From assembly GCA_014706295.1 (NCBI GenBank), contig JACSVZ010000016.1, positions 8,041,168 to 8,105,167 of the forward strand: a stretch of DNA of 64,000 nt, read 5' to 3'. This DNA is from Lycocorax pyrrhopterus obiensis. Lineage: Eukaryota > Chordata > Aves > Passeriformes > Paradisaeidae. The notes under the pieces were generated by a model. The model saw only the letters and a list, made by a program, of their open reading frames with translations. It had not been told where the DNA came from and ran no database searches. Shown piece after piece: positions 14,701 through 26,800 of this stretch. Made by a program: the position numbers and the translations under genes. Every line of letters starts with the position of its first letter. Position 1 is the first letter of the stretch.

Positions 14701-14830
14701 AACACTCAGACCTTTGGGAGCCCTTCCAGTACTTCAGTGAGCCTCCCAAGGCCCTGGGGTGCTGTGTGTGCCCAGAGGGGAGGGCAGGTGGGAGCAGAGA
14801 GGCTGCACTGTGCTGTCCTTTCCTCCCCAG
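8779..14830. other. Non-coding sequence with small GC-richer patches
   Basis: No gene recognised. The 152-codon plus frame at 12754-13212 is overlapped by two other plus frames and three minus frames of similar length in the same GC-richer patch, the pattern of a stop-poor region rather than of one real gene. No domain, signal peptide or splice-flanked conserved piece could be named. The remainder is AT-rich unique sequence. Confidence 0.5.
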
Positions 14831-15066
14831 TTCAGCAGAGAGGGCTCACTACACTTTTCCCATCCCATTCCTGCTCTCCTCTGGTTGAGGAGCTTTCCCA
14901 CGGCATGGGTAATGGAAAAACCAGTCCTTTTCACTCTGAATTTCACACTACAGGGCTTTTGCTTGAAAATCTGCCATTGGAGAGTGGAAGGATCTGTCCA
15001 TCTAGGGAAGAGGTTTATGTTTGGAATATGGCCGGTGACACCTTTCTCCAACCAGGCTAACACAAG
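14831..15066 (+). other. Candidate exon (236 bases)
   Basis: The acceptor GCTGTCCTTTCCTCCCCAG ends at 14830 and has a strong pyrimidine tract. The donor ACAAG|GTAATC follows 15066 and is moderate. Two plus frames and one minus frame are all largely open here, reflecting GC-rich composition, so openness carries little weight. The translation is unfamiliar. Listed as a possible exon of an unknown transcript. Confidence 0.12.
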
Positions 15067-15564
15067 GTAATCACAAATCCCCACTCTGCAGGAGGTGTGG
15101 TGCCACTTGGACAATGGCCGAGTTCCTCCCTGTCCAGGATTTTAAGTATTTTCTCAGCTCAGAGACGATAATTTTCATGGCAAGACCAAAGAAACAACGG
15201 GAAAATCTCAACACTCCAAAGCACACAAGAGAATACACATCAAACACATCTGGAAAGAGATCAGTGCTGCTTCAGTGGGTCCTGTGTCACAGTAGCTTCT
15301 GTTGCTAAAATGAAATATAAGGGGCCTGAACAGATTAGAAAAGACTTATGGGGAAAGAATGATCAAATTACTAGAATTTCTACCTTTTTTTTCTTTCAAA
15401 ACCCACACTTTTTCCTTGCAAACAGAATGGCTAGAAATTTATCCCCAAATGCAGTAAGCCCATGAAATGCATAGCCTTTAATGTGCAAATTCTATACCGC
15501 ACAAGGGAGTAACTAATGAGCCACTATTTTAATGAATCAAGTTAAAATGGCAAGGTGACACATC

Positions 15565-15819
15565 TCATTTAGGGGAATGAATTCTTAATGTCACTGTAAG
15601 ATGAGCCCGTCCTTCTCCTGGGAAGAGAAGACAGTATTGGTTTGGGTCAGAGTCCTGCCTTTTTTGTGTTTGCTGCAGATTTTCCACACTCCTTGGAGCT
15701 CTCCATGGATCATACCCTTCCGAAAAACGATGGCGGCTTTTGAGCAGGGAAGTTAAAGAACATAAGACAAACCCAAGAACTACACAGCAAACAAAGATGA
15801 ACAGTACAAGCCTTGCCAT
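15565..15819 (-). other. Small open frame with one predicted membrane segment
   Basis: From the ATG at 15817-15819 the frame runs 84 codons to a stop at 15565-15567. The first roughly 28 residues (MARLVLFIFVCCVVLGFVLC...) are strongly hydrophobic, followed by a basic KSRHR turn and a polar tail, the shape of a small single-pass membrane protein. On the minus strand a pyrimidine-rich CAG acceptor (TTTTCACTCTGCTCCCTCAG) lies just upstream of the ATG. Against it: C at -3 (weak start context), no known family, and long overlapping frames on the other strand. Most likely chance. Confidence 0.12.
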
Positions 15820-16193
15820 GGGTGCCCAGCCCCCTGAGGGAGCAGAGTGAAAAGGACTGCCTGGCACAGCCTGGGGACATCTCTGCAGCCAGAAAAGCAG
15901 CATCAGGCTCCTGCCCTCCAGATGACAAACCTCCTTCTCGGTCTCTCTGCACCTCCCATTTCTGCTACCAAACATTTCCTACGACCAAACACCTTCAAGT
16001 GTCCCCCTGCCATGAGCTGCTCCTCACACGACCCTTCCTAACCCACAGGTATTCCCAGAAGCAGTCTCTGCTCCCCAGAAGGGTGCTTTATGCCTGATCT
16101 TCTCAATGGTTCACAGAAAATCTTTAAATCCATGGTAGAAAACAATCATCACCCTAATCCTTACCATCTCTTTCCACATTTTTAAGTTGCACT

Positions 16194-16232
16194 GGGGGTG
16201 GGTGGCGGGGAGCTGGCAACAGGGCTGTGGGG
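16194..16232 (+). other. Possible G-quadruplex tract
   Basis: Five runs of three or more G (16194-16198, 16200-16202, 16207-16210, 16222-16224, 16229-16232) are separated by 1, 4, 11 and 4 bases. This is compatible with an intramolecular G-quadruplex on the plus strand, although the 11-base loop is longer than the usual strict rule. Confidence 0.4.
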
Positions 16233-16468
16233 CTGTCTGACCCTCAGGGAATTTGGTGCTGCCCACGGGAAAAAGCATTGAGGACAGGGTGGAACTCTGC
16301 CTGGCAGCCAAGAAAAACGTGTGAGAAACTTACTTCTGTCCAGCTCTGAGCATTACTCAAGACAATGATCTGCCCAGTTAATTAACCCAGAAATCTGAAA
16401 GGATCTGCACTAAATTCCTGCACGCTGCTGCTCAGGCTCCCGTAAATTCTTGATTCACGTTGGCAGGT

Positions 16469-16504
16469 CTGATCCAAATCCCAGTAAAGTCAATATGAAT
16501 CCTT
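16469..16504. repeat. Fragment of an ancient dispersed repeat
   Basis: The words GATCCAAATCCCAGTAAAGT and CAATATGAAT resemble the GATCCAAAGCCCATTGAAGT-CAATGG word of an old, partly palindromic repeat I recall as frequent in reptile and bird DNA. The family name is not certain to me. Other probable pieces are at 17388-17460, 22340-22375, 28655-28690, 49525-49560 and 63922-63985. Confidence 0.35.
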
Positions 16505-17387
16505 CTATCAACTTCCCTGCACTTTCTGAGTCATTTCAAAACTCCACTGACCACACAACTTTTCTCAAAGCAGTATTTAAAGGAAAAGTGTATTTGTACC
16601 ATTATGCTTTCACTCTCCCACCCCCAGTAATTACATAAGATTACCACAAAAACTTCTACCATTCATTTTACTGAGCTGCTATCAGACAATCATTTGCTTG
16701 CAGACAGTATTGCAAGAAACAAGAACTGATTCAGTAAATTTTAATATTTCTCTTCTAGTCCTGGCGGGTTAGCAAGATTTTGAGCAGCCAGTAATGGACA
16801 GGATACCCAGTACCCAGCAGACACAGGTGACTGTCACTGACTGAAGGAAAGCAATCCCTCAGGATTGTGTAAACAGTGCTCAAAACACGACAAGGTGCTA
16901 TGGACAAGCACTTAAGTAATCTCTGCTGCTGGGAAGTGAAAGAGGCTGGAATCATCTGTCTGTGAGATGAGAGCGGGGAAGAGCAAGGCTTTGATTTACC
17001 GAGTGGGAAGGACTCTGCAGCAGATAGCTGATAACCTCTTTATGCAAAGCCCACAAGCTACAAAGACTGAAGAAGGGATGAAGGGCCATCCTGGAAATGG
17101 GAAAATAATTTATTCATAACCAATTGTCCATTACTGTTCACAAAGAAATTGTCAGAGTCCTAGAGTCCTAAATGCATTCATTATTTCAAATTGTTCCATT
17201 TATTTCTTCAGCAAATAAGCTCTGTGTTCTGAAGGTACCGAAGTTGTGAAATGTACAATTGACTATTCCATTCACAATCTGCATTGTCTTGGACAGCTGA
17301 ATTATTTGCGTAGTTTAATTACATAACACAGGCCAGGAAAATTAAGCCTTTAATCAGCATGAGTAATGCTTACTCAAGGAAGAAGTC

Positions 17388-17460
17388 CTATTGAAGTCCA
17401 AAGAGTAAAGGCTTTTCAACATCAGAAAATAAGTCAGAATCTGGCCTTATTCATAGTTTG
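17388..17460. repeat. Fragment of an ancient dispersed repeat
   Basis: The order of words (TCCTATTGAAGTC, then about 45 bases on TCAGAATCTGGCCTT) follows the same old repeat pattern as the fragment at 16.47 kb. It is strongly diverged and its boundaries are approximate. Confidence 0.35.
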
Positions 17461-19133
17461 TGCTCTGAGGCAGTTTTACTCCTTGCTTTTCAAATATGTA
17501 CCTATCGAACACAGCATTTCCAGGGAGCAGCAATAAATACCTTTTGACTTGCTTATTCAGCCAGTGTAGGACCAATCCAAAACTGAAATGCTGAGAGGAA
17601 CGATCTGAAGTTCAACAACTCAGGTCCAGGAAGGAGAGGAGGGAAATTCCTGTTTCTCCAGATCCTCTATGGTCATGAAATACAAACACTCCTGTCTAAA
17701 AAAAAAGAAACAAAAAACCACAAAACAACCAATATTCGAGCCTGTTCTGAAATTTAGATAAATATTTGTCGGTTAAAATAAAGCCTAAAATATCATACAG
17801 CAAATGAAAAATAAGACAGAACTGCACATGATTAGCTTTTAGAACCACCAAAGAAAATTATGAGCTGTTCTGTCATCATTTCTGGAGGTCTTTAGGAGGG
17901 ATCTAAATTGCTGTTGTGGGAAGAGCACTAATAGAAAAAACTACAAACATATGCTAACTTGCGGTGGTTTGTTTGCCAATTAACAACACACCAACACTCC
18001 CCAACAAATTAGACAAAGTCAACAAGCAATATTCTTCATTGAGACAAGTGCTGTAGAGGAGACAGCAGCACAATGAGCTGACAAAACCCCTCTGTCCCCT
18101 AAAAACAGTGACAGCACGGATCTGAGGTGAAACCACCGTGTAAATACTGACCAGCAGAGACAGCACAAAGGACGCTGCTCTGGTCCAGGGCAGCTGCTGT
18201 CCTGTGGGCATCTGTAACCTACATGTGCACCTGTAAAGGAGAGGGTATGGGAGGGCTGAAAGGGAAGAATGTCCAAAATTAAGTTTTTTTATGAGTTTTC
18301 TTCTTTTTGCTTAAAAGGCCACATTTTGCTAAAACTGTGATTTCAGCAACAAGAAATTTGAACTGAGTCAGAATTCGTTTTATCAGCCATTTCTCATAGG
18401 TATCTCCAACTTTCCTTGAGAAAAGGTAAAGAGAAGGTTCAAACCTGCTTTGCTCTATTTAGAGATTGAGCCAAAGCAACACTAAAAGCTGGTCTAGCCA
18501 GTAATTTGAATGTCAAGCTATTTGCCTAGCTTCATTATTATTTCAGTTTGTACCTGCTTAGTTGAGTTTTGCCCACATCTGATGTGCTTGGTTCATTACA
18601 AGAGCTTGCTAATAAATAAACTGTTTTAATAATAGAGTTTTGTGTCTTACACTACAACAAAGTTATCACTTATATCTTGGGCCTTTTATCCTCCTTTTAT
18701 GTGGAGGATGGAAGTTGCTTTTGTAGAGGATTTCACAATTTCATTTTGCTTTCCTTGGGAAAAAACACTGTGAATTTGCAAACTTCTCCAAATATTGAAA
18801 AAATTGCTCTGGATCACAATGTGCCAGTATTGATGGATTCAATGGAAGATGTCATGCAATAGGAGACAATGGAGGAGAGGCAAAAACATTGTCAACTGTT
18901 CAGATCCAGACACTACTCACTCCAAAGCATGGAGGGAATGTGGGTTTTCTGGTGGCAGCACTGGTTTGGGGTTCGTTTTTTTTCTAACATATTCCGTCTC
19001 TTAGATTAAGCATTCAGATTTCAGGTCTCTGAATCCTTCAATTAGGCTTGTGCAAATGTACCCAGAGTTTTTTATGCTCTTCCCCTTCCCTCCTCCTCTC
19101 CCATTTTCTCTTCCTGCTTCCCCATCCTCGCAG

Positions 19134-19345
19134 TGAAGCCTCTCAGACTTGGCAGGAGCTGCTGGGCTCCAGCCAGCTGCTACTTCAGAGTCAGCTTGTG
19201 CTTTCAAGGCATAGTCCTGCAGCAAGGTGGGGGTGGATTGCAGGGTGCAAACCAAAGCCAAGCCGTGCGAGGCCCCGGAGAGAACAACACACAGGTGCTG
19301 CTGCTGCTGCAGGAGGGAGCCTCTCCACAGTCACCACCCACGCAG
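19134..19345 (+). other. Candidate exon (212 bases), GC-rich
   Basis: A long pyrimidine tract (about 19070-19130, almost all C and T) leads to CCTCGCAG at 19133, and a full-consensus donor (CGCAG|GTGAGT) follows 19345. Two plus frames stay open through the whole interval and include CTG and GCT runs giving short Leu or Ala repeats. Neither translation is familiar. By site strength this is among the two best exon candidates in the window. It could belong to a lncRNA or to a rapidly evolving gene, or be chance. Confidence 0.22.
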
Positions 19346-22300
19346 GTGAGTGGGGACAGGGAGTTACCCCTGACCAAGCCAGGTCAGACACCTGCATGGC
19401 AGTGTTAGCACCACCCTGTGCCAAAGAAGGCACATCCCATTTGTCTAAAGCACACTGCCAAGCAATGCCTTTTCCACCGAAATCGAGCCAGGGCTACTTT
19501 TGTTTTATTTATGGATTATCAGACAATGATTGTATAGTTCAGTTCCTTAGTACTCTATCCCATTTAGCAGGTTAACTTTTCACCAAGGTCTAAGGGAATA
19601 AACCTAGCTACAGGGAACAGAGGAAGATATTCCACTTCCCTGGATCTTCACCTGGCAGTGTTATTCCTCAAGGCTCCAGAGTCACAAGTCCTCTGCTCTA
19701 GCAGATATATTGCTTGTACGAAAAAGGAATGGTCAGATTTGATGGGGACAAATAACAGGTCTGCATTAAGCTCAGTCAAGCAAATCAAACCTACTTTTTA
19801 TCAACTCAATTACGTGATATCAGCTACCCTCTTCTTTAAGACAATCAGAATTAGGCACGGCAGAAAGCCTGGTGGGCAGAGGTGACCCCACAGAAATGAT
19901 AACACCCAAGCCTGACGGAAATCTTCCACAGCAACTGGTTTCTGCCACACCTCCTGCCAGCTGGCATCCTAAAGAATCAGCCAAGTTTCTAAGATTTTGG
20001 TACAGGAAATAGAGCACTGCCTGTACAAGGGGACACACGAGATCAGCTTCACCCTTTCAGTGGTGCAGAAGGAAAGAGTTAAAAGAAATTCCTACACACA
20101 TTCTACACAAACTTACATGCCCAAAGGCACTGCATTTGGCTTCCTGTAACTTATGTTTTTCCTTTTTACCTGTCCCTAGTGGTTTGTTATTGCAGGCCTT
20201 TTGACTTGTGAGAACAAGCCTCACCATTCCCTCTGGGAGTTTCGCCGCTGCCCTCTCGCTCCCCATTCCTCCCTTTTTTGTTAATCGTCTTCCAACTACC
20301 TCTCCCATTCAGGTTGGGAAAGGAGGCAAAAGGCAAAATGTATATCATGATTTGTCCCTCCTCCACAGTCTCATTTCAAAATAATTTTACTCTTAATGAG
20401 AGAAACACCACCATAATGTGAAGACACTCGTGTCTCAAGCCAGACAGGTTCATTCAGAAAGCAGAGAGAAACAAAGCACAGCCCAAGCCAACAGCAGAGA
20501 TCCACAGCACCCTCTGAAACGTCGGCTGTAACCCACCTGAATCTCCCCCTCCCTGTGAATAAGTCTGTAATTTAAGAAAATCAGGCTTCAAGTGCTTCAT
20601 GCCTGCAAGTCTCCTACACTTTCTCTCAAGATTCAAATCCTTAAAAGGGGCAGAGGCTGCTTTTGCACAGTGTTTGCAGTGTTTGCAGAAGTGTTGTTGC
20701 ACCAAAAAGAAACCTTCTTTTCTACTACTATCAGTCAGACATTAGACAGGCTCACAGTAAACTTCATTATATTTGCTGATTTATTTCCTCAGCACTGTTT
20801 TTCACCCTTCCAGTCTTTTTGCCTGTCGTCCTGGTTGAAGGAACCAATTTGTGAAAACAGCAACGCCTCTATGATCAATGAAAAATATTAAAATATTTCA
20901 GACCTTATTTTTTCCTCTGTAGGGTAACAGGAGCTTCTTCCACTTTTAACAGGAAATTATGACACAAGGTTGAGCTGCATCCTTCTCTCTGTTTTCCAGC
21001 CACCTTTAACTTCCACACGGGACAGAGCATCTGACTGAAAGAGCATAGGAAGCTGAACTCAGGAAAGATGAAAGTGGTTGAAGGAAAAAGGTAAAAAATA
21101 TAAAGATAATTTACCGCAGGATTTTTCTAAATATATCCATTTTTCTTGTGGATGCAATAGTGTGTGCTGCACATGTTTTCTTTTTTAAGAATAAATAATT
21201 TGCAGGTGAGTGAAGTTCTGCTACAACAAATATTTCAAACTGAAGCTACGTTTTCTTCATATGATTAATATGTTACATTACAGCTTGCTTATAAATTAAA
21301 GGAGCAGAATATGAGGTACTGCAAAGGAGTTGTATATTTCCCCTGTTAAGCTCCAGTGACTGTAAATCATTTCCATCACACTTCATTTTTAATTTGAATT
21401 CATAAAAGGTTGTACATTTCTTTGTGGTTTTAAATAAAAAAAGATTAAAGGCTGTAAACTTAAGTGTTTATTAAAGAAAAAAAAATATGCTGATCTGAAA
21501 CTTCAGGAATTAAAATATATGTAAAATATAAGAAAGGGGAACAAGAAAGATTTTTAGTTAAGCCCTGGGAATTTAATGTGAAATTTAAGGTCTTCCACTA
21601 TAAATGCATTTCTATTTGGTCAGGTGAGGGTGGTAGGGGAAGGCAAGGGTGAGGAAATGGAAGGACAGTCCCCAGCTACACCCCGGTCAGGGATTTTGTG
21701 AGGTCAGTTCCCATGGTAGCTAATCATTGAAGAAGTGGAGCGTACGGAAACAAAAAATACGTAAAAAAAAAAGCTATTTCACACAAGATGCCAAACCTCA
21801 TCCCTGCCCATCTATAAGCACAGGCCATCAGATGGGCTGGCCAAGTTGGACTGTGAGACATTAATAACCTCACAAGGCCACATCCCAAGAGAACCTTCAC
21901 ATGGCATTTTCGGCAGCCTCAAGGTTATGCCTACAGTGCAAAGGCTCTGAGGAGCCTCAGTGATGATCTTGAGGTGAAGCATCAGTGTTACCGTACAGAT
22001 CATGCTCCTGTTGAGTGGGGGCTCTATTGGCATTCTGCTTATTACTCCTTTCATCTAATTGAAGGAGAGATCGCCATCACTAATATGATGATCAGCAAGG
22101 GGAAGTCATTTTAATCACATTAGCTGCAAAGAAATCAACATGGCATCAGACTAAAATTTTGCAAGTACAGTAAACTAGATTACAACTGCTTTTAATGCCT
22201 CTTTCAATAAGGTGTTTTGCCCATCAGTAGCAATCAGTATCAGTAGCAATCTCACAGGTCTACTATTAATGAGAACAATAGCCCTGATTCTACACATACA

Positions 22301-23491
22301 AATTCACAATTCCATAAAAATTAGCAACAACCCTGCCTCACCTCTCCATTGACTGATTTCAGTGGGAACATGCATTTAAAAGAAATCATGTAAAAATTTT
22401 TCTTGTGTAAGAATGTGGGTAAGTAGTTCAAGATCTTTTTGCATCCCACATGCTTCGATGCGGACAATAGTAGAACAAACTTCTCAGAACAAACTGGAAG
22501 GCCACATTTGAAATGGCACACCACATTTTGTTCAAATGGAAACAGTCCCATTTCACACTGCAGTTGCTGGGAGTTCCCAGAGAGCCCAAGCGCAGTGGGC
22601 AAGCCTCAGGAATTTTAATTCAGAGCATGCTAAGAGTGACACCCATGTAAAATAAAGTTTGAGACGTGTGCTCTATACAGGATGAGGATTGTTACACCTC
22701 AGCCGGGATCACTAACCCTTCACTGGGTGTCTGGAGCAAGTGTAGGGAAACCCCAGCCAGCAGGACCCAACAGGCTGCTTGGAGAATCATATTTATATCA
22801 GGTGCCCAAAGAATGTTGTTTTGCTTGGCATTTCCTGCTTGACTGGTTCTCTTCCTAACAACCAAACTTTGTTTGTCTTAATTTAAGATGTTTACTTTTG
22901 CTGTGATTACAGTAAAAGCCCATGCCCTCACAAGCCACAATTTGCAGACAACAATGCAGGGCAGGAAATCAACTCCTAACAGTGTCCGACAAACTGAGCC
23001 TGTAACATTTCTGCTGGGGACAGTGGCAAACTAATGAGCAATCTCCTAATTACTCAGAAGGTATTTAAGTAAGCACATTACCCCAGATGATGCTAAATTG
23101 ACACCTCTTGCAGGCAAACGGCTTAGTCACAATTTAGCACAAGCAGGAACTGCAAACATGCATAGACTGTTCAGTCGATGAGCTTTTGTCAGTGATGAAA
23201 AATAAATTTATTCTTTCTATAGATGAAGGTTTTTTTGTCTAACTTACAGATCTGCCCTGCTGTAAATTCTTTTAGAGCCTGTCTTCCTAGCCAGCTAAAG
23301 CTTTCCCTTGAAATCAGTGGGCACTGCAAGAACGAAATCATTTCCAAAGCTGAGGCCCAGACACAATGATGAAGCTTCACAGTAGTCCCCATTTGCTGCA
23401 GTTTTTATGCATTTATTTATGAAGAACACCTCTTCTGTATTGAAACACCCTGCCACAGTTCAGAATTATTAGAGATTACAGGGAGTACCAA
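19346..23491. other. Non-coding sequence
   Basis: No gene recognised. 19.35-20.7 kb is of middling GC with spurious frames on both strands; the 175-codon frame ending at 19575 begins in the pyrimidine tract upstream of the candidate exon and is not protein-like. 21-23.4 kb is AT-rich. A diverged old-repeat fragment lies near 22.35 kb. Confidence 0.5.
22340..22375. repeat. Possible fragment of an ancient dispersed repeat
   Basis: CTCCATTGACTGATTTCAGT followed by GGGAACATG resembles the TTGACTTCAATGGGA core of the old repeat described at 16.47 kb. It is short and diverged. Confidence 0.25.
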
Positions 23492-23820
23492 AATCAGCCA
23501 CTCCAGCTGTGTATCACCTGCACACTGGAGAAGGTGCCCTCTGTCCCACCACACAGGTCATTTATGAAGATGTTAAACACTGTGGGTCCCAGCTCTGCCC
23601 TCAGCCATGCAAACACCACCAGTGACCGGCCTCCAGATGCACTTTGTGTCACTGGTCACAGCTCTGAGCCAGGCAGAGCAGCTCATTTCCAGCCCACCTC
23701 TCTGTCCCTTTCTCTAGTCCGTATTTCATGGGTTATCTGCGTGGATATTATGGGGGACTGTCAAAAGCTTTGCATAAGTCAAGGTAAACAATATCCACCA
23801 TTCTCCTTATCAAAGAATGC
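23492..23820 (-). mobile_element. CR1 LINE fragment, reverse-transcriptase region
   Basis: Read on the minus strand, the sequence passes through words typical of the avian CR1 reverse-transcriptase domain: the LD-CKAFD block (about 23760-23790), the GTGTTTAACATCTTCATAAA word for the FNIFINDL block (about 23558-23580), and GTGCAGGTGATAC with a following GGAGTGGCTGAT (about 23490-23515) for the FADDTKLGGVA region. Only about 330 bases survive and both ends are truncated. The reading frame is broken, including a stop soon after the KAFD block, so it is dead. A 270-base core (23529-23798) is about 97% identical by hand count to the inverted copy at 36598-36867. Known of the family: CR1 elements are usually 5'-truncated and rarely intact. 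Confidence 0.88.
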
Positions 23821-26800
23821 TACTTTTCTGCACAGTTTCCAGAGAATATAGGATTTTCCTTGCCCTCTCTCCTTTCCTAAACTCAATGTAAAAAAAGCTT
23901 TCCTGTCCACCATAAAAAAAATATGTATTTAAAGGGAGCTTGAAATATTTAAAATATATAACTGAGTATGTGCATTTTTAATCCTAACTACAGAATCAAA
24001 TAATACAGATTATATAATACTAGTCATAGTTTGGATGTTAACTTGAAAATTAGGCATTAAATGAATATAATGATTTTCTCCATGTTCTACACTTAATATA
24101 TGCTGAAAAATCCAGTGCAAAATGTTTTCTTATTCATTTCCATGAGCTCAGGACCAAATCCCCAGCTTTCACAATCAAGCAGCTATCAGAAAACACTGAG
24201 TTCTTTACACACCAACTTCTAATAAAGATGAGAGACACTCTCACCAGGAAACCCAAGTTGCACTCTAGAAATAGAGATGGGATCTAGAAGTGATGACTGT
24301 TCTCCACAGAAACTGTTCCAGCTGCATTGTGTTCAGCTACAGCCTGCTTGACAGGCTTGGAATACCTAAGGAGCAAGACAGGACACTGCTAGGGATGAAA
24401 ATAATTTTGGAGATTGTCCAACATAACCTGAAAGTGTCTCTTTCAAAGTCCAGCCAGAGTGGAACATAGGACTATGTAAATCTGCTCACACAGACGAGGC
24501 CATAATAACGAAAAATTATAGATACATTATTAATTTCATATTTACTTCCCTTGCTTTGCAGTTAAACATTATTTAATAAAAATTCTATGCCATATACTCT
24601 AGCCCCTAAATGCAGATTAAATTTACCTTTAATTGCACACTGTCCTTGGTAGTTCTTTTTACTACTCTTCTAAAAGCCAATGTTCAAAACGCTTGTCTCC
24701 CCTAGATAGAGTGACTCATAGTATGACTCAGTGCTTTCTTTCATAAAAGGACTGCATTCCACTTGTTCCCTGTTTTAAGTTTTATAATAGACTACGATAG
24801 AGCTAAGATATGCACATTGTATAGTCACCACTTTGCAAGTTGATTTACTACCACACAAACCATTTAGAGTTCTCCAAAGGAGCTTTGAAGGCTTTAATAT
24901 CAGAATCTTTCTCCAAGGCCTGCTTTGGTACCAATATTTGATTAAATTAAAACCTAATTATAGTCTAAAATGAATGATGTGCATTTTCTCTCCATTAGAC
25001 AGACCTATTTGCATTCCATGAAAACCATTGACATGGCAGCGTGCCATCTGATTCTGTTTAAATCAAAGATGTCCCAGAGGAATTTTCTTTTTCCCTACCA
25101 GCTATATTTGTCTTTTCTAACGGGTGCCCAGGGCCTGAAGGTTTAGCCAGACCTCATTACCTGAGGTAGACAGTGCATGAAACCATTTAATTGGCAGTAG
25201 CCAGTCCACTGAGCTAGTCCTTTTCTTTGCTTCGTGCCCTCCTCCACCGATGCTGTTTACCAGACATTTTGCTCAGCTTTTGTTTCCAAGTGAGAGAGGC
25301 ACTTTTCAGTACCTGAAACCCACCATTAACTGTCTTCCCCTTCAGGTGTTCTCTTACTTGTTCCCAGCTATTTTGTTGAGCAGAAACTCACTAAAGCATA
25401 GCAGTGTTCATAACAATTAGTGAAATTTAATTATCTTAATCCAAGGAAAGCTGTTCTTAAGTTGCAACCAGAACAATTATGGTGTTTTAGTTGAAAACAA
25501 AGGGCTGGTATTTTGCTATTTACTGCAGGTACATTTTCAAGGGGTTCCTTGTTTTAAAGCATGAATCCCTATTGAGTTGGTATTGATACAGAGAGGAAAG
25601 CTCATCTGTGGCGTAAAAAGCAGCATTGTTGTCTGTTATGACAGAAATAATTTTCATTTCAAAGAGAATGGAAGTGGCTTGGTCATTTATAATCAAGAGA
25701 AAGCAAACAAGGACAGAAAAGCAAAGTCCTGATCACTCTATGAGCCTCCCACATTCAGTGTTTGAATTTGTGAAAACAATACGAATGCAACGAACACAAA
25801 TGAATATGAGATTTAAGAGTCCACCAACACATTTGTTTTCAGGCATTTCCTACTTCCTTCCTTTCTCCTGCACCAGAACAGCTCTGTCTCTCCTGTGCTT
25901 TGGGCTTCTGCTTACCACTACAGGAGAGACAACCCAGACCAACCCTTCTCCAGCCTTGGATCCAAAACCGTTACACCCAGAGACAGTTCTCGAGATGTTC
26001 CCAGCACAAGTTTGCTTCAGATTAGCCAAGATCCTTCTGTGTTTCTGCCTTCTGCACATTTTTCCCATTTGTTAGAAGCCACACAGTAGGCCTTTCCAAA
26101 CCACTTTGTCCTTTTTTTCCTGTGTATCCTCACAAAATGCAAACAGGGGTCTCTTCCCAGTCTCAGTATAAGGGGCTGTGTCAGACTGTGAGTTTGGACC
26201 AAGCACGATGCTTTCCCTATAAGCCACAAACTGAACATCTGAGGACACTTTCCCTATTTTCCCTGCGGGTAACACCTCCTGCAGAGCTTGCTCACAGAGG
26301 CCATTGCAAAGGCTAGTGACCCACCCACTGCATCACATTTAAGACAGTGATTTGTTGATGCATTTCGGTAATAAGGATTTAGATAGGAATATTCCTCATT
26401 GCCTCTCTCAATTAATGTTGTAAACAAACTTTACACCAACTTATATATTTCAAAATTAACATGATAGGAAAGTATTTATTTGTCTTGTTTCTTGCATGTA
26501 AGCCATAAAAACCATAAAAAATCTATACTGGAGGACCAATCAGATTCTCAGCTAATGATTCTTTTTCTTCAAATAAGTCACTGGAATTTTTCTGAATTGT
26601 ACCTGTTTAGCCTGTAATGGAAAACAGTCAACAGAGAGAATTAAATATGCATTTGTTAAACCATACCTGTTAAATCTCTATTTGTTCTGCTGCTTTTCTA
26701 AAAGGAAATCTGTTGGTAAGTCTTCTGTGATTACTTCCTATAATATAAGTCTGGTTACTACCTGTTGCAATTCTACTTGTTTTGAATCCAAAGTGCTATG

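Larger units (their letters stand above)
15067..19133. other. Non-coding sequence, GC-rich patch then AT-rich DNA
   Basis: 15.6-16.3 kb is GC-richer and contains a short minus-strand frame with a hydrophobic segment and a G-rich tract, listed separately. From about 16.4 to 19.1 kb the sequence is AT-rich with two probable fragments of an old dispersed repeat (16469-16504 and 17388-17460). No gene recognised. Confidence 0.5.

Noticed and set aside
19048..19575. Longest open frame in the window (175 codons, plus)
   Set aside because: It begins inside a pyrimidine tract, is low-complexity (Leu/Ser/Pro and Ala runs), overlaps a second plus frame and minus frames, and resembles no protein family. 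Only the splice-flanked part is kept, as a weak exon candidate.
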